Positions 48,314 to 56,785 are shown, counted from the first letter of the stretch. The stretch is 64,000 nucleotides of DNA from Aeromicrobium terrae (GCF_008039565.1 NZ_VDUX01000004.1:342568-406567), one strand, 5' to 3'. The notes: a model not told the origin generated them from the letters alone. Made by a program: numbers and translations.

Positions 48314-50023
48314 TCACCGACCCGTCTGCTCGAGGTGTGCGTGGACCAGGGGGACGACCGACGCGCCCTCGCCACTGGCTGCCGCGACCCGCTTCATCGA
48401 GCCGGACCGCACGTCGCCGGCCGCGAACACCCCGGGGACGGTCGTCTCCAGGCTGGCCGGCGGGAGCGCGTCGCGCCAGCGGTCCTTCGGGACGTCACGG
48501 CCTGTGAGGACGAAGCCGTGCTCGTCGCGGGCGACGTCGTCAGGCAACCAGTCGCAGTGCGGCTCGGCGCCGAGGAGCAGGAACAGCCCGTGCGCGTCGC
48601 GGCGGGTGACCTCACCGGTCGCGACGTCCCGGACGTCGATCCACTCCAGTCGGCCGTCGCCGCCGCCGTCCGCCACCTCCGAGCTCTCCTGGATCGCGAT
48701 CGTCGCGTTCGCCTCGATCTCGTTGATCAGGTAGCGCGACATCGACTCCGACACGTCCGGGCGGCGCACGAGGATCGTCACCGACCGCGCGAACCGGGCG
48801 AGGTGGATGGCCGCCTGCCCGGACGAGTTGCCGCCACCCACCACCACGACGTCGCGACCCTCCATCTCGCGGGCCGCCGTCATCGCGCTTCCGTAGAAGA
48901 CCCCCAGACCGGTGAGGGCCTCCACGTTCGGGACGCCGAGCTTGCGGTACGCGACGCCGGTGGAGACGACCACGGCCCGCGCCTGCACGTCGCCGCCCTC
49001 GGTGTGCACGGTGAACGTCGGCCCGGTGCTCAACCGCTGGACGTCCCACCCCGTGAAGAACCGCGTGCCGAACCGGATCGCCTGGTTGCGCGCGCGCTGC
49101 GCCAGGCGCATGCCGGAGATGCCGCGCGGGAAGCCGAGGTAGTTGCGGATCATCGAGCTCGTGCCGGCCTGGCCGCCGATCGCCTCCGCCTCGATCACCA
49201 CCGTCGACAGGCCCTCCGAGGCCGCGTAGACCGCGGCCGCGAGACCGGCCGGGCCGGCGCCGACGATCGCGACGTCCGCCGTGCCTTCTGTCCCGCCCTG
49301 CTCGGTGAAGGTCCCGGGTGTCCCGTAGAACATCGTCGCCACCTCGCGCACGCTCTCCGGCGCGAACAGGCCACGCTGGATCGCGTTGACCAGCGGGAAG
49401 CGCGGCAGGGGTGCCGGGCCCTGGGCGGCAGATGAGTCAATCTCGCCCTCCCAGCGCGCGAGGATCTCGCGGCCCACGTCGGAGTCCGGCGTGTGCACGC
49501 GGTTGGGCATGCCCATCCGGTCGAGGAAGTCGCGGATGCCGAGCGTCAGGGCGTCGGGAGCCGGCGAGACGATGCTGACCGTCTCCACCTCCGGACCCGC
49601 CACGGTCGAGCCCCAGTCCGAGAGCAGCTCCACCACCGCGGTGTGGAACTCCTCGTCGCGCACACCGCGCGGCATCAGCAGCACGGCGTCGTACTCCCCG
49701 CGACCGAGTCCGGGCCGCAGCCGGGGTGCGTCGTCGAGGAACCGCTCCCACGGCGGCACGACCATCCGGCGGGCCGACGGCACCACCGTGCGCCACCGAC
49801 GGAACGCCTCGCCCACCTCGGCGTCAGGCAGCCGGGAATCGGTGACGATCAGCGCGACCTGGGCGCCTGAGTCGACGACCGCCTGGGCCTCGTACTCCGC
49901 CTCCTCCGCCGACAGCGCCATCACCAGCTCGTAGTCGCGCTGGTAACGGCCGAACTCGTCGAGCAGGAACGTCGCGTGCTCGGCGGAGACCAGCAGGATC
50001 GCTGGTCGCTGGTGCTCAGGCAT
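48314..50023 (-). CDS. Receiver-like / thioredoxin-reductase-like fusion without CxxC
   Basis: 569 residues. Residues 1 to about 215 include a receiver-like domain (ILLVSAEHATFLLDEF, LIVTDSRLPDAEVGEAFRRW). From about 245 comes a thioredoxin-reductase fold with FAD motif IVGAGPAGLAAA and NADPH motif VVVGGGNSSGQAA. The position of the redox CxxC reads YGSAMTAARE, with no cysteine, so it cannot reduce thioredoxin in the usual way. The ATG overlaps the polymerase gene's stop by 8 bp. Confidence 0.85.
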   Translation of the reverse strand: MPEHQRPAILLVSAEHATFLLDEFGRYQRDYELVMALSAEEAEYEAQAVVDSGAQVALIVTDSRLPDAEVGEAFRRWRTVVPSARRMVVPPWERFLDDAPRLRPGLGRGEYDAVLLMPRGVRDEEFHTAVVELLSDWGSTVAGPEVETVSIVSPAPDALTLGIRDFLDRMGMPNRVHTPDSDVGREILARWEGEIDSSAAQGPAPLPRFPLVNAIQRGLFAPESVREVATMFYGTPGTFTEQGGTEGTADVAIVGAGPAGLAAAVYAASEGLSTVVIEAEAIGGQAGTSSMIRNYLGFPRGISGMRLAQRARNQAIRFGTRFFTGWDVQRLSTGPTFTVHTEGGDVQARAVVVSTGVAYRKLGVPNVEALTGLGVFYGSAMTAAREMEGRDVVVVGGGNSSGQAAIHLARFARSVTILVRRPDVSESMSRYLINEIEANATIAIQESSEVADGGGDGRLEWIDVRDVATGEVTRRDAHGLFLLLGAEPHCDWLPDDVARDEHGFVLTGRDVPKDRWRDALPPASLETTVPGVFAAGDVRSGSMKRVAAASGEGASVVPLVHAHLEQTGR

Positions 50024-50954
50024 CGTCCTCGACCTCCAGGTCGTCACGGTCGGCCCACTCGAGCAGCGGGGCGATGTCGAACACGGCGTCGTCGATGCCG
50101 GCGTGCAGGTCACCGAGCTCGGCGTACCGCGGCGGCACGGTCTCGATGGTGAAGTCGTGCGGGTCGACGTCGTCGACCTCGTCCCACCGGATCGGCGTCG
50201 ACACCCGACCGTCCGGGAACCCGCGCACCGAGTACGCGGCCGCGATGGTGTGGTCGCGGGCGTTCTGGTTGTAGTCGACGAACAGGTGCGCCGGGTCCCG
50301 GTCCTTGCGCCACCACGCGGTGGTGACGTCAGGCGAGCGCCGCTCCACCTCACGGGCGAACGCGAGCGCGGCCCGCCGGACCTCCTTGAAGCCGTGGTCG
50401 GGCTTGATCCGCACGTAGATGTGCATGCCCTTGCCGCCCGACGTCTTCGGCCAGCCCGTCGCACCAAGCTCGTCGAGCACCTCGTGCGCCACGTGGGCGA
50501 CGCGCTGCACGGTGGCGAAGTCGCACTCCGGCCCAGGATCCAGGTCGATGCGCCACTCGTCCGGCTTCTCGGTGTCCGCCCGCCGGCTGTTCCACGGATG
50601 GAACTCGACGGTGGACATCTGCACGGCCCAGATCACCGCGGGAAGCTCGGTCACGCAGAGCTCGTCGGCCGTCCGGTCGTAGCGCGGGAAGTGCAGCCGC
50701 ACCGTCTCGATCCACGGCGGGGCTCCGGCGGGGATCCGCTTCTGGTGCACCTTCTTGCCCGCCAACCCCTTGGGGAACCGGTGCAGCATGCACGGCCGCT
50801 CGAACAGCGCGTTGACGATGCCGTCGCCGACGGCCAGGTAGTACTCGACGAGATCGAGCTTGGTCCACCCGCGCTCCGGGAAGTAGACGCGGTCGGGGTT
50901 GGTCACGCGCACGACCTCGCCCTCGACCTCGACCTCCGTCGCCGGTGACGCCAC
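50016..50954 (-). CDS. Stand-alone LigD-type polymerase/primase domain
   Basis: 312 residues covering only the POL domain of LigD (FPERGWTKLDLVEYY, metal-binding WRIDLDPGP, SGGKGMHIYV and YNQNARDHTIAAAYS). Such proteins fill gaps and add ribonucleotides at breaks with Ku. The full-length LigD is 9 kb away; this copy is in an operon with the reductase-like fusion, not with ku. Confidence 0.92.
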   Translation of the reverse strand: MASPATEVEVEGEVVRVTNPDRVYFPERGWTKLDLVEYYLAVGDGIVNALFERPCMLHRFPKGLAGKKVHQKRIPAGAPPWIETVRLHFPRYDRTADELCVTELPAVIWAVQMSTVEFHPWNSRRADTEKPDEWRIDLDPGPECDFATVQRVAHVAHEVLDELGATGWPKTSGGKGMHIYVRIKPDHGFKEVRRAALAFAREVERRSPDVTTAWWRKDRDPAHLFVDYNQNARDHTIAAAYSVRGFPDGRVSTPIRWDEVDDVDPHDFTIETVPPRYAELGDLHAGIDDAVFDIAPLLEWADRDDLEVEDDA

Positions 50955-50971
50955 GGGGAAGAATCTACTGG

Positions 50972-51919
50972 TCAGCGCCGACCGACGACGCCTCGCAGGA
51001 ATCGCACGAGCCAGCGGCGGGTCCGTTGGGCCTCGGGGATCGGGTGCGTCATCCAGACGTGGAACATCGACGGCACCTCGCGCACCTGGAGCTCGACGCC
51101 GCTGTCGCCGGCACGCTCGGCCAGCTCGTCGACGGCCGGGCGCAGGATGTCGCGGTCACCGATCATCACCGTGAGCGGCGGCAGGTCGTCCAGGCGTCCC
51201 TCGAGCGGGCTGACCATTGGGTCGGACGGGTCGCGGTCGCCCGCCCACCAGCGGCCGGCCGCCCGCAGGCCGCTCTCGGCGAGCATCGGGTCCTTGCTCT
51301 CCAGGTCGGCCACGGCGTCCTCGTGGAGCGTGGCGTCCAGCCAGGGGCAGAGCGCCACCACGGCCCGCGCCTGCGGCCGGCCGGCGTCGCGGAGCTGCTG
51401 CGCCAGCACGAGCGCCAGCGCACCGCCCGCCGAGTCACCCATCAGGACCGTCGGTCCCTGCCCGGCCTCGTGCGCCGCGAGGTCGGTGAGTCGCGGCACG
51501 ACGTCGTCGACCGTGGCGTCCGGAGCGAGCGGGTAGGCCGGCACGACCACCTCCGCCGGGGTCGAGGCCAGGGCGCGCACCAGACGCCAGTAGTCGGTCG
51601 TCAACGGGTGGACGTAGCCGCCGCCGTGCAGGTAGACGACGGTGACGATCGGCTCCTCGTCGCGCGGCCGGACCCGCCAGACCGTCATGCCGTCGACGGT
51701 CTCCTCGCGCACCTCCATGCGAGTGCGCGTCCACCACGTCGGCGGCCGGTTGCCCGACCGCTGGCGCTTCCGCGCGATCCGGAGGGTGTTCTCCTCGCCC
51801 TCGAAGGCGTCCTTGTCGCGGTTCGCGCGCATGCCCAGCACGTACACCCTCGCCGGCCAGGAGGCTCGGCGCTCGTTCACGGTCCATCGCATCGACGCCA
51901 CGTCTTCCGATCGTGCCAT
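50972..51919 (-). CDS. Alpha/beta hydrolase fold-3 protein
   Basis: 315 residues. HGGGY oxyanion motif, nucleophile elbow GDSAGG, and a C-terminal FHVWM histidine, as in hormone-sensitive-lipase-type esterases. The start is uncertain: ATG 51919 or ATG 51892. The 3' end is 17 bp from the polymerase gene in the same direction, so it may be the first gene of that operon. Confidence 0.83.
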   Translation of the reverse strand: MARSEDVASMRWTVNERRASWPARVYVLGMRANRDKDAFEGEENTLRIARKRQRSGNRPPTWWTRTRMEVREETVDGMTVWRVRPRDEEPIVTVVYLHGGGYVHPLTTDYWRLVRALASTPAEVVVPAYPLAPDATVDDVVPRLTDLAAHEAGQGPTVLMGDSAGGALALVLAQQLRDAGRPQARAVVALCPWLDATLHEDAVADLESKDPMLAESGLRAAGRWWAGDRDPSDPMVSPLEGRLDDLPPLTVMIGDRDILRPAVDELAERAGDSGVELQVREVPSMFHVWMTHPIPEAQRTRRWLVRFLRGVVGRR

Positions 51920-51935
51920 CGACCGCGGGAGCTCG

Positions 51936-51961
51936 CGTTTCGAGCAGGTCAGCCTGGGTAC
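51936..51961 (+). promoter_or_regulatory. SigF/SigB-type promoter for the flavodoxin-HDO-CDGSH operon
   Basis: CGTTT (51936-51940), 15-nt spacer, GGGTAC (51956-51961), 9 nt before the ATG. Five of six -10 bases and four of five -35 bases follow the SigF pattern at least. Confidence 0.7.
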
Positions 51962-51970
51962 AGGTCGTCC

Positions 51971-52549
51971 ATGCAAGCCGTCGTCCTGAACTGTTCCCTC
52001 AAGCCGTCCACCGAGCCCTCGAACACCCAGGAGCTGGCTGATGTCGTGATCGGCGCCCTCGAGGAGGACAACGTCGCCGTCCGCACGTTCCGGCTCGCGG
52101 ACCTCAACCTCGCCCACGGCGTCGAGACGGAGATGTCGGCCGACGACGAGTGGCCCACCGTCCACGACGCGATCCTGGAAGCCGAGATCCTCGTCGTAGC
52201 GACCCCGACGTGGGTCGGACACCCGTCGTCGTACGCGCAGCAGGCCCTCGAGCGCCTGAACGCGATGGTCGGCGAGACGGACCCGAAGGGTGAACCGGTC
52301 GCGTTCGGCAAGGTCGCCGGCGTCGTCGTCACCGGCAACGAGGACGGCGCGCACCACGTGATCAGCGAGATGGCCGGCGGGCTCATCGACATCGGGTTCA
52401 CCATCCCGGGTCAGGCCTGGACGTACTGGAACCGCGGTCCCGGGCCCGGCCCGGAGTTCACCGACACCGACGAGGGCCACGACTGGTCCGCAAAGACCGG
52501 CCGCACGATGGCGGAGCGGCTCGCCTCCACGGCACGGGCGTTGTCATGA
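51971..52549 (+). CDS. Flavodoxin-fold NAD(P)H:FMN reductase-like protein
   Basis: 192 residues. LNCSLKPSTEPSNTQEL is the FMN phosphate loop of the flavodoxin-like reductases, and ATPTWVGHPSSYAQ and TGNEDGAHH are the other flavin contacts. It would pass electrons from NAD(P)H to its partners. The stop overlaps the next gene by 4 bp. First of three coupled genes, driven by a SigF-type promoter. Confidence 0.85.
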   Translation: MQAVVLNCSLKPSTEPSNTQELADVVIGALEEDNVAVRTFRLADLNLAHGVETEMSADDEWPTVHDAILEAEILVVATPTWVGHPSSYAQQALERLNAMVGETDPKGEPVAFGKVAGVVVTGNEDGAHHVISEMAGGLIDIGFTIPGQAWTYWNRGPGPGPEFTDTDEGHDWSAKTGRTMAERLASTARALS

Positions 52550-53487
52550 AGCTCCCCAGCCCCCGCGGTCCACTGAGCCGGGCGGTCGTCGACTACCTGC
52601 GCGACCCCGAGGCCCGAGCCATCGGCCTGCCGGCCGACCTGCCCACCGACCTCGACACCGAGGACCGCGAGCTCGCGCTCTGGGTGATGTACGAGCTGTT
52701 CTACCGCGGCTTCGACGACGTCGACGACGACGCCGAGTGGGACCCGGCGCTGCTCGCGCTCCGCAACCGGCTCGAGGCTGAGACGGAGACGCGCCTTCGC
52801 CAGGAGTGGGCGGCGTCGGACCGGCCCCGCTCGTTCGAGGACCTGATCGAGAGCTACTCCGACGCGCCGTCCACCGCGGCTTTCGTGCGTCGCCAGGCGA
52901 CCGCCGATGACGTGCGCGACGTCCTCAAGCAGATGAGCGTCTACCACCTGAAGGAGTCCGACCCGCAGGCCTTCCTCGTCCCCCGGCTCGAGTCCGCTCC
53001 CAAGGCGCTGTTCATGGAGCTGCAGTTCGACGAGTTCGGCGACGGCGACCCGGAGCGCGTGCACACGGTGCTGTTCGCGTCGGCGATGCGCGCCGCCGGT
53101 CTGGACGACACCTACGGCGCGTACGTCGACGACGCCACCGCCGAGACCCTGGCGATCAGCAACGCGATGTCGATGCTCTGCCTGCGCCGCCGCCTCCGGT
53201 TCGCCGGCATGGGCCACTTCGCGGCGTTCGAGGCCACCAGCTCGCTGCCGTGCAAGGACTGGGTCCGCGGGTTGACGCGGCTCGGGTTCGACGAGGACGT
53301 GATCCGCTACTTCGACGAGCACGTCGAGGCCGACGCCGTGCACGAGCAGCTGGTCCGGACGGTCTGCGACCGGATGACCGGCGGCGACCCCGCGCTGGAG
53401 GACGAGATCGTGTTCGGCGCCTTCGTCTGCATGGAGCTGGAGTCACGGAGCGCTGCGGCGCACCTTGCCGACGAGGCCGCGGCATGA
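52546..53487 (+). CDS. Haem-oxygenase-like diiron oxidase (HDO family)
   Basis: 313 residues, all-helical. The motif MELQFDEFG...RVHTVLF (Glu158, Asp162, Glu163, His173) and the C-terminal FAAFEATSS (Glu229) with YFDEHVEADAVHE (His259, Asp263, His266) give the ligand set of haem-oxygenase-like diiron oxidases and oxygenases such as SznF and BesC. Product and substrate are unknown. Overlaps its neighbours by 4 bp on both sides, so it is made with the flavoprotein and the CDGSH protein. Confidence 0.85.
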   Translation: MKLPSPRGPLSRAVVDYLRDPEARAIGLPADLPTDLDTEDRELALWVMYELFYRGFDDVDDDAEWDPALLALRNRLEAETETRLRQEWAASDRPRSFEDLIESYSDAPSTAAFVRRQATADDVRDVLKQMSVYHLKESDPQAFLVPRLESAPKALFMELQFDEFGDGDPERVHTVLFASAMRAAGLDDTYGAYVDDATAETLAISNAMSMLCLRRRLRFAGMGHFAAFEATSSLPCKDWVRGLTRLGFDEDVIRYFDEHVEADAVHEQLVRTVCDRMTGGDPALEDEIVFGAFVCMELESRSAAAHLADEAAA

Positions 53488-53672
53488 CCCGCCGGCCGAT
53501 GCCGCTCGACGGCCCGCGGATCGTCCGCGGCGTGGGCTTCGTCGTCGACCCCGACGGGGAGGCCACCAAGGCCGAGCGGCCCGCAGTCGCCGTGTGTCGC
53601 TGCGACGCCAGCGCCCGCAAGCCCTGGTGCGACGGCACGCACAAGCTCCTCGCCCGGCGCGCCAAGGACTAG
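53484..53672 (+). CDS. Small CDGSH iron-sulfur protein
   Basis: 62 residues. The [2Fe-2S] ligands are Cys38, Cys40, Cys49 and His53 in CRCDASARKPWCDGTH, a single CDGSH motif. As a mini-ferredoxin it could carry electrons from the flavoprotein to the diiron protein. The ATG overlaps the HDO stop by 4 bp. Its stop lies at the edge of a nested repeat. Confidence 0.92.
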   Translation: MTRRPMPLDGPRIVRGVGFVVDPDGEATKAERPAVAVCRCDASARKPWCDGTHKLLARRAKD

Positions 53673-53810
53673 TGGTCTCGATACACCACCGGTCATTGAG
53701 CTTGTCGAAATGACATGACGACCTTTCGACAAGCTCAAGGTCCGTGGCTCGCCTCAGCCTCGGTGGTCGAGCAGCGGAGGCCGCCCGCGGCCAACGCGTA
53801 TCGAGACCAC
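53672..53810. repeat. Nested palindromic repeats of two families
   Basis: The outer arms GTGGTCTCGATAC (53672-53684) and GTATCGAGACCAC (53798-53810) are perfect. Between them sits a second hairpin with arms TTGAGCTTGTCGAAA (53696-53710) and TTTCGACAAGCTCAA (53724-53738), also perfect. One repeat appears to have inserted into the other. It separates the CDGSH gene from the convergent sigma factor. Confidence 0.85.
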
Positions 53811-53815
53811 GCTTT

Positions 53816-54511
53816 CTAGGCGGCGACGTCGGCGCGCTCGCGCATGGTGTCGAGCAGGCGGCGCAGCCGGCGGGAGACCTGCATCTGGCTGATGCCGAGC
53901 CGGTCCGCGATCTCCTGCTGGGTGCACTCCTCGACGAACCGCATGTGCAGCAGGTCCTTCTCGTCGCAGGAGCAGTCCTCCAGGAGTCCGCGCAGGGTCA
54001 CGGACTCGTCGATCGCGTCGTAGCCGGGATCGCCGTCGCCCAGACGCTCACCCAGGCTCGGGCCGTCGGCGCCCACGGGGCGATCGAGCGACTCGCAGGC
54101 GAAGCAGCCGCGGGCGGCGAGCGCCTCGGTGACCGCCTCGGGGGCGACGTCGAACGACTCGGCGAGCTCACCGACGTCGGCCTGGCCCGGCTGCGCTGCC
54201 TCGGCGGTGATGGCCGCCTGCAGCTCCTGCACGCGGCGCGGCGGCCGCACCATCCAGGCGTGGTCGCGGAAGTGTCGCTTCAGGTGGCCGCGGATCGTCG
54301 CGGCGGCGTACGGGGCGAAGTCGCCGGTGCCGGCGTCGTAGTTCCGGGCCGCCTTGACCAGCGCCAGGTTCGCGACCTGCACCAGGTCGTCGGTCTCGAC
54401 CCCACGGCGTGCGTAGCGGAGCGCGAGTCGGCGGGCCAGATCCAGGTGCTCGACCACGAGGTCATCGGCGTCCTGGGTGGTCGGCGGAGAGATGTCAGTG
54501 GCGGAAGCCAT
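53816..54511 (-). CDS. Sigma-70 family sigma factor, SigB/SigF type
   Basis: 231 residues. Region 2 (LVQVANLALVKAARNYDAG, FAPYAAATIRGHLKRHFRDH), region 3 and region 4.2 helix-turn-helix (QQEIADRLGISQMQVSRRLRRLL) with no region 1, as in SigB/SigF/SigG. The ATG has GAGGGG 8 nt upstream. Two Cys-rich patches (CFACES, CSCDE) are unusual. No RsbW- or RsbV-type partner is adjacent, so its control is elsewhere. Confidence 0.9.
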   Translation of the reverse strand: MASATDISPPTTQDADDLVVEHLDLARRLALRYARRGVETDDLVQVANLALVKAARNYDAGTGDFAPYAAATIRGHLKRHFRDHAWMVRPPRRVQELQAAITAEAAQPGQADVGELAESFDVAPEAVTEALAARGCFACESLDRPVGADGPSLGERLGDGDPGYDAIDESVTLRGLLEDCSCDEKDLLHMRFVEECTQQEIADRLGISQMQVSRRLRRLLDTMRERADVAA

Positions 54512-54758
54512 CGTGCGTCCCCTCGAGAGATGACGTTCGGCGGCTGCTGCTCAACCTGTTCACCACCGTCACACGCGTCACCAAGCACCGCAAACCGAGA
54601 CGAGATCAGCCCCTACTCCCGCTGAGCCAAAAAAATCTGGTCCGAAAGGACTATTCCGGCTTGCATCTCACGCTCAGACGGTCCACGCTAAGCACTAGCA
54701 ACGCGTGGTTGAGCATCCAGCCGACAAACACTTCGAAACGGTTGAGGAGCTCCCTGCG
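54512..54758. other. AT-richer intergenic region before whiB3
   Basis: The 247-bp space between the sigma-factor start and the whiB start holds a run of seven A's at 54629-54635 and lower G+C than its flanks. No gene, repeat or clear SigF-type box is visible in it; promoters of both divergent genes must lie here, but I cannot place them. Confidence 0.6.
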
Positions 54759-55043
54759 ATGCCGAACTTGAAGCGTCTTCCCAAGCCCCTGATGGATGTC
54801 TACGAGTGGCAGTACGACGGCCTGTGCATGGGCCTCGAGTCGTCCGTCTTCTTCTCCCCCGACGCCGAGCGCGGAGCCGCCAAGCTCATGCGCGAGCGGC
54901 GCGCCAAGGCGATCTGCGCCGAGTGCCCGGTGATCGACCAGTGCCGCGACCATGCCCTGTCGGCCCGCGAGGCCTACGGCGTGTGGGGCGGCCTCAGCGC
55001 CGACGACCGCGCCGAGCTCCTCGGACAGCGACTGGCCGGATGA
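54759..55043 (+). CDS. whiB3: WhiB3-like iron-sulfur regulator
   Basis: 94 residues with Cys23, Cys53, Cys56 and Cys62 (C-x29-C-x2-C-x5-C) and the GVWGGLS turn. WQYDGLCMGLESSVFFSPD and CPVIDQCRDHAL are closer to WhiB3 than to WhiB1 or WhiB2, and the cysteine positions equal those of Mycobacterium tuberculosis WhiB3 as I recall them. WhiB3 senses O2, NO and redox state and sets lipid metabolism. The ATG has GAGGAG 10 nt upstream. Confidence 0.9.
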   Translation: MPNLKRLPKPLMDVYEWQYDGLCMGLESSVFFSPDAERGAAKLMRERRAKAICAECPVIDQCRDHALSAREAYGVWGGLSADDRAELLGQRLAG

Positions 55044-55167
55044 TGTGGCGGTGCCGGCGGCTCGGTGCTGAACCGCGGCACCTCGGCGTCCGCGTGTCTC
55101 GAGCAACGCGGATGTCGTGGCCCGGGAGTACCCCGCCGGCACCGCATCATTCGTCCCGGAGCGCATC

Positions 55168-55527
55168 ATGACCACCCTCGACACCGAGGAGAAGTGGTCC
55201 GACGAGGAGCTCAGCAGCATCCGTGAGGGCCTCTCCGACATGGCCGCGACGCTCCGCGCCGAGCTGGTCGGCGTCGACGCCGACATGACGGCCGTGCTCG
55301 GCGACCAGTGCAACGACGACATCGACTGGGCCGACAAGCAGGTCGGCCTGATCACCGACACCTTCCGCGCCGACAACACCCGAGCCGTCCTCGAGCAGAC
55401 CGAGCACGTCATCGACCGCCTCGACGCCGGGCTCTACGGCATCTGTGAGCAGTGCGGGCGGACGATTCCCCGGGCTCGCATGCAGGCGTTCCCGCGGGCC
55501 ACCTGCTGCATCGGCTGTCTCTCCTGA
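55168..55527 (+). CDS. TraR/DksA-type zinc-finger protein
   Basis: 119 residues. C-terminal CEQCGRTIPRARMQAFPRATCCIGC is a C4 zinc finger (Cys-x2-Cys and Cys-x2-Cys) of the DksA/TraR family preceded by a helical coiled coil, so it may act at the RNA polymerase secondary channel. It follows whiB3 by 124 bp with no other gene between. The GTG and ATG upstream lack a ribosome-binding site, so the ATG at 55168 is used. Confidence 0.87.
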   Translation: MTTLDTEEKWSDEELSSIREGLSDMAATLRAELVGVDADMTAVLGDQCNDDIDWADKQVGLITDTFRADNTRAVLEQTEHVIDRLDAGLYGICEQCGRTIPRARMQAFPRATCCIGCLS

Positions 55528-55540
55528 GCGCCGACGGCCC

Positions 55541-55558
55541 CACCCCCGTCAGGGGGTG
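55541..55558. terminator. Hairpin between DksA-like and ADH genes
   Basis: CACCCCC-gtca-GGGGGTG, perfect 7-bp arms, begins 13 bp after the DksA-like stop, and its loop holds the stop of the convergent dehydrogenase gene. G+C-rich without a U tract, so a weak or Rho-helped terminator. Confidence 0.6.
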
Positions 55559-56727
55559 AAGACCATCTTGATGGCGCCGTCCGCCTTCTCCTGCCACATC
55601 TGGTACGCCTTCGGGGCCTCCTCGAGCGAGACGTGGTGGGTGGCGAAGCCCTCCAGCCCGAGCGGGTCCTGGTCGTTCTCGGCGAGCGGGAGGATCTCGT
55701 CGGCCCAGTTCTTCACGTTCGCCTGACCCATCCGCAGGCTCAGCTGCTTGTCGAAGATCGTCTTGAGGTCGATCGGGTCGACGGCTCCGACGTAGACACC
55801 GCTCAGCGACACGGTGGCGCCGCGCCGGGCGATCGCGATGGCGAGGTTGAACGCGCCGAGCCGGTCGATGCCGGCGTTCAGCATGAGCGGCCGGGCGAGG
55901 ACGTCGGGCAGCATGCCGACGGCCTTCTGTCCGGTCTCCGCGACCGGCGACCCGTGCGCCTCCATGCCGACGGCGTCGATGACGGCGTCGGCGCCGCGTC
56001 CGCTGGTGGCCTCGAGCACCTGGCCGACGACGTCCTGGGACTGCAGGTCGATCGTCTCGACGCCAAGCGAGGCCGAGCGGGCGAGGCGCTCCGGCACGAG
56101 GTCGATCCCGATCACGCGGATGCCGCGCAGGATCGCGATGCGAGCCGCCATCTCGCCGATGGGGCCGAGGCCCAGGATCGCCAGGGTCTCGTCGGCCTTC
56201 ACCTCGGCGTACTCGATGGCCTGCCACGCGGTGGGGGCGACGTCGGAGAGGTAGAGGAACCGGTCGTCCGGCGGGCCGTCCGGCACCTTGATCGGACCGT
56301 AGTCGGCGTGCGGGACGCGGAGGTACTCCGCCTGCGCGCCGGGGACACCGCCGTAGAGGTCGGTGTAGCCGAACAGCGCGGCGCCGTTGCCGTGCTCGCG
56401 CACCTGGGTGACCTCGCACTGGGTCTGCAGCCCGCGGTCGCACATGAAGCACTGGCCGCAGGAGATCTGGAACGGCACCACGACACGGTCGCCGATCTCC
56501 AGGTTGCTCACGGCCGAGCCCTTCTCCACCACGCGACCCATCGGCTCGTGGCCGAGGACGTCGCCCGGGTGCAGGAACGGCCCGAGCGCCTCGTAGAGGT
56601 GCAGGTCGGAGCCGCACAGGCCCGACGAGGTGATCTCGATGACGGCGTCGGTCGGCTCCTGGATCGTCGGATCCGGGACGTCCTCGACGGACACCTTCCG
56701 CTTGCCCTGCCACGTGACAGCTCGCAT
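55549..56727 (-). CDS. Zinc-dependent alcohol/formaldehyde dehydrogenase
   Basis: 392 residues, MDR superfamily. GLCGSDLH and HEPMGRV supply the catalytic zinc ligands, CGQCFMCDRGLQTQC the structural zinc, and GLGPIGEMAARI the NAD motif. It resembles the glutathione-independent formaldehyde dehydrogenase-like ADHs that oxidise small aldehydes or alcohols. The ATG has AGGAGGACCAC before it and a perfect SigF-type promoter 31 nt upstream. Confidence 0.9.
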   Translation of the reverse strand: MRAVTWQGKRKVSVEDVPDPTIQEPTDAVIEITSSGLCGSDLHLYEALGPFLHPGDVLGHEPMGRVVEKGSAVSNLEIGDRVVVPFQISCGQCFMCDRGLQTQCEVTQVREHGNGAALFGYTDLYGGVPGAQAEYLRVPHADYGPIKVPDGPPDDRFLYLSDVAPTAWQAIEYAEVKADETLAILGLGPIGEMAARIAILRGIRVIGIDLVPERLARSASLGVETIDLQSQDVVGQVLEATSGRGADAVIDAVGMEAHGSPVAETGQKAVGMLPDVLARPLMLNAGIDRLGAFNLAIAIARRGATVSLSGVYVGAVDPIDLKTIFDKQLSLRMGQANVKNWADEILPLAENDQDPLGLEGFATHHVSLEEAPKAYQMWQEKADGAIKMVFTP

Positions 56728-56758
56728 GTGGTCCTCCTGAAGCTCGGTTGCCGAGGAC

Positions 56759-56783
56759 GTACCCAACCCATCCGTCGCAAACC
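56759..56783 (-). promoter_or_regulatory. SigF/SigB-type promoter for the alcohol dehydrogenase
   Basis: Read on the minus strand: GGTTT (56783-56779), 14-nt spacer, GGGTAC (56764-56759). Both boxes match fully, and the ribosome-binding site and ATG follow in proper order. Confidence 0.78.
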
Positions 56784-56785
56784 GT

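Noticed and set aside
48314..50023. True thioredoxin reductase
   Set aside because: The CxxC motif is absent (YGSAMT) and an extra N-terminal domain is present.
55124..55130. SigF-type -10 (GGGGTAC on the minus strand) before the DksA-like gene
   Set aside because: No GGTTT/GTTT box lies 14-17 nt upstream of it, and it points away from the gene.
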